NCBI GenBank assembly: GCA_030263385.1
Contig: SZOX01000001.1
Coordinates: 1-64,000, forward strand
From: Zeimonas sp003577305
GTDB taxonomy: Bacteria > Pseudomonadota > Gammaproteobacteria > Burkholderiales > Burkholderiaceae_E
Reading direction: 5' to 3'
DNA length: 64,000 bases
Position 1 is the stretch's first letter, and every line of letters starts with the position of its first letter. This document shows positions 18,833-26,370 of this stretch, piece after piece. A program made the position numbers and the translations under genes. The notes below the pieces were generated by a model. That model saw only the letters and a program-made list of their open reading frames with translations, was not told the origin of the DNA and did no database searches.

Positions 18833-21800
18833 GGAGCTTCCTCTCGGGCTTGGACGGATGGGGAGGATTCGTCGCTCTCGGCGCGTTCAGCCGCGAGGCG
18901 CTTGCGCTCGTCGCGCGCTTCGGACCACTCCCAGATCAGCGGCAGCAGCAACAGCGTGAGCAGCGTCGAGGTGATGAGGCCGCCGACCACGACGGTGGCC
19001 AGAGGCCGCTGCGTTTCAGCGCCCACCCCGGTGGAGATCAGCATCGGGATCAGGCCGAGGATGGCCACCGAGGCCGTCATCAACACCGGGCGCAGTCGCA
19101 GCGCGGTGCCCTGCCTGACCGCATCGCGCACTGAAAGCCCCTGTCGTCGTCGGTCGTTCAGGAAGCTCACGAGCACGATGCCGTTGAGCATCGCGACCCC
19201 GAACACGGCGATGAAGCCGATCGCCGAGGGCACCGACAGGTATTGGCCCGAGATGAACAGCCCGACGATGCCGCCGATGATCGCGAAGGGGACGTTGGCG
19301 ATGATCAGCGTCGCATGGCGCACCGAGTTGAACGCGGTGTAGAGCAGGATGAAGATCAGGCCGATCGTCAGCGGCACGATGATGCCCAGGCGGGCCATCG
19401 CGCGCTGCTGGTTCTCGAAGGCGCCGCCCCACTCGATCCAGTAGCCCGGAGGCATCTTGACCTTCGCAGCAATCGCGGCGTTGGCGTCCTGCACGAAGCC
19501 GTCGACGTCCCGCCCTTGCACATCCATCTGCAGCACGGCATAGCGCTGCAGCGACTCGCGGCGCACGAAGGTGTAGCCCTCGTCCAGCTTGATCTTGGCC
19601 ACCTGGGAGAACGGCACGAGGGCGCCCTCGGCCGTGCGAATGGGAATGGAGGCGATCGCCGAAGGACTGTTCCGGTACTCCTCGGCCAAGCGCACGGCGA
19701 TGTCGAAGCGGCGCGTGCCGTCGATCAACGTCGAGACCGTTTCTCCGCCCACACCCGCTTGCACGACGCTCAAGATGTCGTCAGCATTCAGGCCATAGCG
19801 GGAAGCCGCCTGCCGGTCGACTTCGATGACCATCTGCGGCTTGCCCTTGTTGGCCTCGGCCGACAGGTCGGCCACCCCGGGCACGCCGCCGATGACGGTC
19901 TTCAGTTGCCCCGACAGATCCTCGAGCTTGTCGAGCTGCTCACCGTAGACTTTCAGCGCCAGCGTGGCTCGCACGCCGGAGATGAGTTCCTCGACCCGCA
20001 TCTGGATCGGCTGCGTCGCGCCGAACACCGCGGTCTGCACTTCGCCTTCGAGATACTCCTGCATCTCCTTGCCGAGTGCGGAGAAGGACTGCTTCTGCGG
20101 CCACTCGTCCTGCGGCTTCAGGTCGAGCAGCACCTCCATGTAGTTGACGTCGGCGGTCTCGCCCTTCTCGGCGCGGCCGATGGTCGCCAGCACGGAGCGC
20201 ACCTGCGGATACTTCTTGCGCAGGCTGGCATCCATCACGTTGGCTACGCGGATCGACTCGTCCAACGATGTCGAGGGAATGCCGACGACGCGGAACATGA
20301 TCGCGCCTTCCTGCAACTGCGGCATGAACTCCTTGCCGAGCAGGGGAAAAAGGGCCAACGCGCCGATCAGCAGAACTACGGCAGCACCGACCACGGTCTT
20401 CTTGCGGTCCAGCGCCCAATCGAGCAGCGGCAGGTACACCTTCTTCGCGCCGCGAACCAGCCAAGTGTCCTTCTCCTCCTTCGGTTTGAGGATCAGCGCA
20501 GCCAGCACCGGCACCAGCGTCAATGACAGCAGCAGCGAGCCGGCCATCGCGAAGGTGATGGTCAGCGCCATCGGCTTGAAGAGCTTGCCTTCTAGCCCCG
20601 TCAGCGAGAACAGCGGCAGGAAGACGACGATGATGATCAGGATCGCAAAGGCGATGGGGTTCGCCACCTCACGGGCTGCTTCCAGCACCACGCGCGTCCG
20701 GTTGATCGGCCGTCCGGATTCGCGTGCGTGCGAGAGCAGCCGGAAGGCGTTCTCGACCATGACCACGGCGCCATCGACCATCATGCCGATGCCGATCGCC
20801 AGGCCCGCCAGCGACATCAGGTTCGCCGACAGCCCGAAGCGGTTCATCAGGATGAAGGCGAACAGCATCGCCAGCGGCAAGGTGACGATAACCACGATGG
20901 CCGAGCGAAACTCGCCGAGGAAGAGGAACAGGATGATCGCCACCAGGATCGAGCCTTCAAGCAGAGCGCTCTCGGCGGTCTTGAGGGCCTTCTCGACGAT
21001 CTCGGTGCGGTCGTAGACCGCCTTCAGCTCGATGCCCTTGGGCAGCGCCGCCTGCGCAACGGCGAGCTTGGCCTTGACCCCGGCGACGACGTTGGCCGCG
21101 TTCTCGTGGATGCGTGCCAGCGCGATGCCCAGCACCGTCTCGTGGCCGTCGCGCGTCACCGCGCCGAAGCGCACCGCCGGTGCCTCCTTGACGTCGGCGA
21201 TGTCTCGAACGTAGAGCGGCGTGCCGTTTCGTTCGGCGACGACGATCGAACCGATGTCGGCCACGTTGCCGACGAGCCCGATGCCGCGCACGAGGTACTG
21301 CTCGACGCCGATGTTCAGGTACTGGCCGCCGACCTGCTTGTTGTTGGCGGCCAGGCGCTCCATCACCTCCTTGAACGTCAGGCCGTACTTGACCAGGCGG
21401 CGCGGGTCGATCTGCACCTGATACTGCTTCTCGTGCCCACCCCAGGTGGTCACGTCGTCCACGCCCGGCGCGGTGCGCAGGATCAGCCGCACGGTCCAGT
21501 CGTGCAGCGTGCGCAGATCCATAGCGCTGAGCTTCTTGTCGGCGTCCTCGATCGTGTACCAGAACACCTGGCCGAGGCCCGAACTGTTCGGACCCAGAAC
21601 CGGCTCGCCATAGCCCTGGGGCAGGCGCTCCTTGACTTCCTGCAGCTTCTCTCCGACCAGGCGGCGCGCGAAGTAGATGTCGACGTCGTCCTTGAAATAG
21701 ACACCCACGTAGGACAGGCCGAACAGCGAGACCGAGCGCACGACCTCGACGTCGGGCAGGCCGGCCATCGCGCCTTCGATCGGCACGGTCAGCAGGCGTT

Positions 21801-21984
21801 CGATGTCTTCGGCGGCAACGCCGGGCGACTCGGTGTAGATATTGACCTGCGCCGGCGTCACGTCCGGGAAGGCATCCACCGGCACCTGGCGGAAGGCCAT
21901 GACCCCAAGCCCGACCAGCACGGCGAAGGCGACCAGCACCAGCACCTTGTAGCGCAGCGCGGCATCAACGATTGCATTGAGCAT
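18829..21984 (-). CDS. czcA: Heavy-metal RND efflux pump, inner-membrane subunit (CzcA-like)
   Basis: 1051 residues with the RND layout of 12 membrane helices and two large periplasmic loops. It should export divalent cations using the proton gradient as a trimer with CzcB and CzcC. The TM4 signature reads GLAIGIGMMVDGAVVMVENAF (about residues 395-415). VDG and VEN correspond to the known Asp and Glu of CzcA, but the first conserved Asp (DFG in Zn/Cd/Co pumps) is Gly here. This places it in a related heavy-metal efflux subgroup, so the metal range may differ from classic Czc. Gene order czcI-C-B-A supports the assignment. Confidence 0.9.
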   Translation of the reverse strand: MLNAIVDAALRYKVLVLVAFAVLVGLGVMAFRQVPVDAFPDVTPAQVNIYTESPGVAAEDIERLLTVPIEGAMAGLPDVEVVRSVSLFGLSYVGVYFKDDVDIYFARRLVGEKLQEVKERLPQGYGEPVLGPNSSGLGQVFWYTIEDADKKLSAMDLRTLHDWTVRLILRTAPGVDDVTTWGGHEKQYQVQIDPRRLVKYGLTFKEVMERLAANNKQVGGQYLNIGVEQYLVRGIGLVGNVADIGSIVVAERNGTPLYVRDIADVKEAPAVRFGAVTRDGHETVLGIALARIHENAANVVAGVKAKLAVAQAALPKGIELKAVYDRTEIVEKALKTAESALLEGSILVAIILFLFLGEFRSAIVVIVTLPLAMLFAFILMNRFGLSANLMSLAGLAIGIGMMVDGAVVMVENAFRLLSHARESGRPINRTRVVLEAAREVANPIAFAILIIIVVFLPLFSLTGLEGKLFKPMALTITFAMAGSLLLSLTLVPVLAALILKPKEEKDTWLVRGAKKVYLPLLDWALDRKKTVVGAAVVLLIGALALFPLLGKEFMPQLQEGAIMFRVVGIPSTSLDESIRVANVMDASLRKKYPQVRSVLATIGRAEKGETADVNYMEVLLDLKPQDEWPQKQSFSALGKEMQEYLEGEVQTAVFGATQPIQMRVEELISGVRATLALKVYGEQLDKLEDLSGQLKTVIGGVPGVADLSAEANKGKPQMVIEVDRQAASRYGLNADDILSVVQAGVGGETVSTLIDGTRRFDIAVRLAEEYRNSPSAIASIPIRTAEGALVPFSQVAKIKLDEGYTFVRRESLQRYAVLQMDVQGRDVDGFVQDANAAIAAKVKMPPGYWIEWGGAFENQQRAMARLGIIVPLTIGLIFILLYTAFNSVRHATLIIANVPFAIIGGIVGLFISGQYLSVPSAIGFIAVFGVAMLNGIVLVSFLNDRRRQGLSVRDAVRQGTALRLRPVLMTASVAILGLIPMLISTGVGAETQRPLATVVVGGLITSTLLTLLLLPLIWEWSEARDERKRLAAERAESDESSPSVQAREEAP

Positions 21985-21999
21985 GTCGTCTCGTCCCTC

Positions 22000-23223
22000 T
22001 CAATGCCCGTGGCCGAGCTGCGACTTGAGCTTGCGCGCCTTCAGCGCGTAGGCGCCTTCGGTGACCACCTGCTCGCCGTTCTTCAACCCCGCCTTCACCA
22101 CTGTGCGCCCGCCGCTACGCTCGCCTGGCTCGATGACGCGCATCTCATAGGCGCCTTGCTCGTAGACGAACACCGTCGGCTGGCCTTGCATCAGCACGAT
22201 CGCGGCATCCGGGAGCGACAGCACCTCTCGGCTCGCGGCGCCGGTCCGACCGCCGGCCTCGATCGTGGCGGTCGCAAACATCTCGGGCTTCAGACGCCCG
22301 TCGGCATTGGGCACGACGATGCGGGCCGCGACGGTGCGCGAGTCCTTGTCGAGCGCGGCGCCAATGAGGTCGACGCGGCCGGCAAAGGTCTCGCCGGGGT
22401 AGGCCGAGACGCTTACCTTGGCGCCCGCACCAGTGCGCACCTTGGCGAGCGCGGATTCGGGCAGATCGGCCAGGATCCAGACTTGACTCAAGTCGGCGAC
22501 GGTGAACATGGGTTCGCTGGGGCTGGCCAGTTCGCCGAGCGTGGCCTTCTTCTCGACCACCGTGCCCGCAAAGGGCGCCGTCACCGCAAAGGTGGACACA
22601 CTTCCGGTGGAGCCTGCTGCGCTCCCTCGGAGTAGGCGCAGCTTGTCCGCGGCGGCCCGCAGCGAAGCGGCTGCCTTGTCGCGATCGGACTGAGCACGAA
22701 TGAAGTCCTTGCGCGGGATGATCTCGTCGGCGGCGAGATCCTCGGCGCGCTTGAAGTCGGTTTCGGCGATGCGCAATTCCGACTGTGCCTGCACCCAGGC
22801 CGCGTGCGCTTCGCCGACCTCCACGCTGTCGAGCGTCGCCAGCGCTTGACCGGCGCGCACGCGGTCGCCCAACTTGGCAGGGGCCGAGGTGATGCGGCCC
22901 TCGATGCGAGGCGCCACACGTGCGAGCTTGTCCGCGTCGGGTCGGATGGTCGCCGTGACGACGACCTCGTCTCCCATCGCCTGGGCCTTCAACGCCTCGA
23001 CCTTCACGCCGGCGCGTTCCGCCTCTTCGCTGGTGAGGGTGAGTTCTTCGCTCTCGCTGTGTCCTTCCTCCTTCTTCTGCTCGGCACTGCTGGCGCCTTC
23101 AGCCGCGCGTTCATCCTTGGCGCCGCCTCGGTCGCAAGCCGCCAGCGTGAACGCCACGGCCAGCGCGAGGGCCAGCCCAGCCAGGCGCAGGGGGCGACGG
23201 GTGTCGTCTTGTGCCGTGATCAT
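22000..23223 (-). CDS. czcB: Metal efflux membrane-fusion protein (CzcB-like)
   Basis: 407 residues from the ATG at 23223, overlapping the czcC stop by 4 nt. A lipoprotein-type signal ends at the Cys of LAACDRGG (about residue 29), so it may be anchored in the inner membrane. A charged, His-containing linker (EEGHSESEE) is followed by barrel-sandwich (about 105-135 and 210-245), alpha-hairpin and beta-barrel domains typical of RND adaptor proteins. It links CzcA to the outer-membrane channel. Confidence 0.92.
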   Translation of the reverse strand: MITAQDDTRRPLRLAGLALALAVAFTLAACDRGGAKDERAAEGASSAEQKKEEGHSESEELTLTSEEAERAGVKVEALKAQAMGDEVVVTATIRPDADKLARVAPRIEGRITSAPAKLGDRVRAGQALATLDSVEVGEAHAAWVQAQSELRIAETDFKRAEDLAADEIIPRKDFIRAQSDRDKAAASLRAAADKLRLLRGSAAGSTGSVSTFAVTAPFAGTVVEKKATLGELASPSEPMFTVADLSQVWILADLPESALAKVRTGAGAKVSVSAYPGETFAGRVDLIGAALDKDSRTVAARIVVPNADGRLKPEMFATATIEAGGRTGAASREVLSLPDAAIVLMQGQPTVFVYEQGAYEMRVIEPGERSGGRTVVKAGLKNGEQVVTEGAYALKARKLKSQLGHGH

Positions 23224-24494
23224 TTGAATCCTTCCTGCGACCAGCCGGCCGCTTGTTCGAGTTCGATTCGGGTCGCGTGGTACTCGGCCAGCGCGTCGTT
23301 CAATTCGCGCTCGGCATCTAGGGCCTGGCGGTTCACGAGCAGTTGGTCGAGCAGGCCGATCTGGCCGGCTTGGCGCGACCTCGCGGCGAGCTGCTGGTTG
23401 TCGGCCGATGCGGAAGCCATCGTTCGCTGCAGGCGCAGCACGCGCTCGCGCTGGCTTTCCAGCCGGCTCCACAGCCGCCGAACCTGGGCTTGCGCATCCC
23501 GCACGGCGACAGTGCGTTCGATCTCGGTCTGCCCCACTTCGCTGAGCGCCTGGCCGATCGCTGCGTCGTTGCGCTTGAAGAGCGGCAACGGCACCGACAC
23601 CGTCAGCGAAGTGACTTGTTCGCGCGCACCGGCGAAGCCTTCCCGGCCGACATTGACACCGACCGTCACGTCCGGGTAGCGAGCGGCCCGCTCGACACCG
23701 AGGCGGGCTCGCGCCGCGGCCTCGCGGCCCGCGAGCGCGCGCAGTCTCGGTAGATCGAGCGCCGACGTTTGGAGCTGTTCGAGCGGATACGCGGGCGCAT
23801 CACCGGCCGGCAGGGGCAACTCGCCGACCACGTCGGGCAGCGCGGAGGGAGGAAGCTGAAGCACGCTGCCCAGGTCGCTTCGGGCATCGAGCAGGTGTTC
23901 GCGTGCCACGGCGACCGCGTTGCGCGCCCGCTCGGCCTCGATCAAGGCGACGTTCGCGTCGAGGCGCGTGTCCTCGCCCGCGGCGCGTCGCCTCGCGACC
24001 GCCTGTGCGGTGCTGTCGAACAGTTCGACCGAGCGTTGCTCAATCTGGACCCGGCGCTGAGCGGCCAATACCGCGTGGAAGCGCAGCGCGGCCTCAGCGC
24101 GTGCTTGTCGGCGCGCATCCTCGACTTCGGCGCGTAGCGCATCGAGCGCAGCCGATGCAGCTTCCCGGCGTCGCGCTTGCTGTCCACCCGTCTCGATCGC
24201 TTGGGCGATGCCGACAGTCCACTCGGTGGCACGGCCATCAGGTGCACTCGCGCGACGGCGGGTGCCCTCCGTGCTCAGCGCAGGGTTGTTGAAAAGCAGC
24301 GGCGCTGCTTCTCGGCGCGCGCCCTCGACAGCCGCGAACTGAGCTTCGCGGGCTCGCAACGCGGGGCTGGCGGCCTCGGCGAGGCGCATCGCCTCCGCCA
24401 GGGTCAGCGGTCCAGTACCTTGAGGACTCTGTGCACCTACAGGTAGCGCTGAAGCCGCCAGAATGACGGCCAGCGCCGGGAAAAGAAATCGCAT
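23220..24494 (-). CDS. czcC: Outer-membrane efflux channel of TolC family (CzcC-like)
   Basis: 424 residues with a signal peptide (about residues 1-21) and the duplicated coiled-coil TolC-family repeat, rich in Ala, Arg and Glu. It should form the outer-membrane exit duct for the CzcA/CzcB complex. It is the first large gene after czcI (59 bp gap) and overlaps czcB by 4 nt, so all are likely one transcript. Confidence 0.91.
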   Translation of the reverse strand: MRFLFPALAVILAASALPVGAQSPQGTGPLTLAEAMRLAEAASPALRAREAQFAAVEGARREAAPLLFNNPALSTEGTRRRASAPDGRATEWTVGIAQAIETGGQQARRREAASAALDALRAEVEDARRQARAEAALRFHAVLAAQRRVQIEQRSVELFDSTAQAVARRRAAGEDTRLDANVALIEAERARNAVAVAREHLLDARSDLGSVLQLPPSALPDVVGELPLPAGDAPAYPLEQLQTSALDLPRLRALAGREAAARARLGVERAARYPDVTVGVNVGREGFAGAREQVTSLTVSVPLPLFKRNDAAIGQALSEVGQTEIERTVAVRDAQAQVRRLWSRLESQRERVLRLQRTMASASADNQQLAARSRQAGQIGLLDQLLVNRQALDAERELNDALAEYHATRIELEQAAGWSQEGFK

Positions 24495-24553
24495 CGAATC
24501 ATCCTTCTTGTCTCACGACAGAAGCGATTCGGGGCGATGTGTCTTTTCGTCAG

Positions 24554-24961
24554 TCAGCCTATATGAGCTGCCGTCACCACGCCGCCGAATCGCGCGGCAA
24601 GAGTGGGATGGGCTCGATCAGGGCGCTGAGGTCCCGGAGGGATGTGGGAACTGTAGCGGGGTGTCTGGAATCGCGTGAAGTCAGCCTTCGGGGGCTCTGC
24701 GAGCACGGGCGACATCGCGGGCATGAATGCGCACGTAGCAAGGTGGCAGCTCTCGCAGTCCGCGTGATAGATGCCCCCGCTATCGCCAGTATCGTCCGTA
24801 GCCGACACGACCTCGCCGCTGGCCAGGTGCTTGTGCTCGTGATGGCCGAAATGCTTCTTGGCCAAAGCACTCGACTCGTGCGCGCAGTACGGCGCAGCCG
24901 AGGCCCAGACCATCTGGAACGGCATCACGCACAGCAAGAGGACGAGCACCCAACGACGCAT
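24554..24961 (-). CDS. czcI: CzcI-like periplasmic protein
   Basis: 135 residues. The N-terminus MRRWVLVLLLCVMPFQMVWA followed by SAAPYCAHE closely resembles CzcI, the small exported protein encoded upstream of czcCBA in Cupriavidus, thought to act in regulation. The mature part contains HFGHHEHKH and the CESCHLATC cysteine-histidine cluster, both plausible metal ligands. It is the promoter-proximal gene of the czcICBA run, with a palindromic operator candidate about 140 bp upstream. Confidence 0.85.
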   Translation of the reverse strand: MRRWVLVLLLCVMPFQMVWASAAPYCAHESSALAKKHFGHHEHKHLASGEVVSATDDTGDSGGIYHADCESCHLATCAFMPAMSPVLAEPPKADFTRFQTPRYSSHIPPGPQRPDRAHPTLAARFGGVVTAAHIG

Positions 24962-25430
24962 ATCTTTTTATGTTACACGAACGCAAGGCTTTCGGGCGAT
25001 GGCTTCTGCGCCCTCCGGCTCGACGGGCCCGCACAGACAACATCCCTCCACCTTGTTCGTGCGCAATCTACAGGCTGGTGAGGGACAGGAGTCGATCCGC
25101 AACATGACAGGGCTGTCATGTGAGGTATGGCTCCGCCAGCCCTGGTTGCGCCGACACCGCTCCAGCCGCCGCATGGACGCACCGCGTTGACCTACGGGGT
25201 CGACGCCGAGCTTCGCGCTGCACCCATACGAGAACGCCGGCAGCGAAACCCAGATCCACCGCGCCGCCCGATACGAAGCAGCCGCCTTCCACCGCGCACC
25301 CGTGAGAGTCGCGACATGGAGATCGACGCGGGGCGAGCGTCTGCATCCGTGTCCGGTGTGCCGGCGACGAAGTGATCGCACAGGGCGAGGTTTTGGGCAT
25401 GATCAGACCGTTCGCAGCAACGATCGCATA
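24962..25430. other. Intergenic control region between czcI and czcD
   Basis: About 470 nt with no convincing gene. It separates two minus-strand units. It contains the 18-bp palindrome at 25103-25120 and, 31 nt downstream on the minus strand, a TGTAGATT sequence that could serve as a -10 element for czcI. Confidence 0.6.
25103..25120. promoter_or_regulatory. Palindromic operator candidate for metal response regulator
   Basis: CATGACAGGGCTGTCATG has 8-bp perfect arms (CATGACAG/CTGTCATG) around GG, about 140 bp upstream of czcI. The 16-bp core ATGACAGGGCTGTCAT recurs, inverted, at 36167-36182 upstream of another gene in the island. TGACA/TGTCA palindromes are typical of sites for heavy-metal OmpR-type regulators. 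Confidence 0.6.
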
Positions 25431-26348
25431 TCAAAACGGCTGCTGAACTTCGGCACCCTGAAGCGCTTCGTCCTCAAGCTGGATCGTCACATGCGTCAGG
25501 CCGAAGCCGGTCTTCATCGCCTCCTGCGCGGCAGCCAAAGTCGCCCGTGCCGAAGCCATGTCGGTCACGACGAGATGACCGCTCATCGCATCGGCGCCGG
25601 ACGTGATCGTCCAGACATGGAGATCGCGCGCGGCGACTACGCCGGGAATGTCGAGCAACGTCTTTTCGAGCAGCGCCATGTCGATCTCCGGCGGCGTCCC
25701 TTCCATCAGGATGTGGACCGCCTGCTTGAGCAGCGTCCATGTGCGCGGGACGATGAACAGCCCGATGCCCGCGCCGATGATCGGATCGACCAGTCGCCAG
25801 TCGGTCAGGACGACGATGGCCGCTGCGACGAGGACGCCGAGCGAGCCGAGCATGTCCGCCAGCAGCTCGAAGTAGGCGCCCTTGACATTGAGACTTTCCG
25901 TCGACCCCGCGGAAAGCAGCTTCATGCCGACCAGATTGACGACGAGGCCCACGGCGGCAATGACCAGCATCGGCCCGCCGACGATTTGCGGATGGCTCAG
26001 GAATCGCTGATACGCCTCGTACAGGATGTAGACCGTCAGCAGGAGCAGAACCACGGCATTGGCCAGCGCCGAGAGCACCTCCGTGCGGACGTAGCCGAAG
26101 GTGTTGCGCGGTGTCCGCGGCCGTTCTGCAAACCGGATGGCGAACAAGGCCAAGGCCAGGCCCCCCGCATCGGTGAGCATGTGCGCGGCATCTGCGAGGA
26201 GCGCGAGGCTGCCGGTCCACAAGCCGCCGACCACCTCCACGGCCATGAAAGCGCTGGTGAGAGCCAGCGCCAGACGCAGCCTGGTCTTGTGTCGACCGGC
26301 GGCCGTCGTGGCGGGCATACGCTCCACCGTCGATTTTCCGTCCTCCAC
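25431..26348 (-). CDS. czcD: Cation diffusion facilitator (CzcD-like)
   Basis: 305 residues from a GTG at 26348 (ATG at 26318 is an alternative). Six membrane helices are followed by a cytoplasmic metal-binding domain. The transport-site motifs are present: DAAHMLTDAGGLALALFA in TM2 and a second HxxxD-type site in TM5 (AYFELLADMLGSLGVLVAA). It should export Zn, Co or Cd from the cytoplasm against protons. It ends 470 bp from czcI and follows the P1B-type ATPase gene on the same strand with a 22-bp gap, so it is probably cotranscribed with that ATPase. Confidence 0.92.
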   Translation of the reverse strand: MEDGKSTVERMPATTAAGRHKTRLRLALALTSAFMAVEVVGGLWTGSLALLADAAHMLTDAGGLALALFAIRFAERPRTPRNTFGYVRTEVLSALANAVVLLLLTVYILYEAYQRFLSHPQIVGGPMLVIAAVGLVVNLVGMKLLSAGSTESLNVKGAYFELLADMLGSLGVLVAAAIVVLTDWRLVDPIIGAGIGLFIVPRTWTLLKQAVHILMEGTPPEIDMALLEKTLLDIPGVVAARDLHVWTITSGADAMSGHLVVTDMASARATLAAAQEAMKTGFGLTHVTIQLEDEALQGAEVQQPF

Positions 26349-26370
26349 TTGGCGATCCTCTCGTAGGCGG

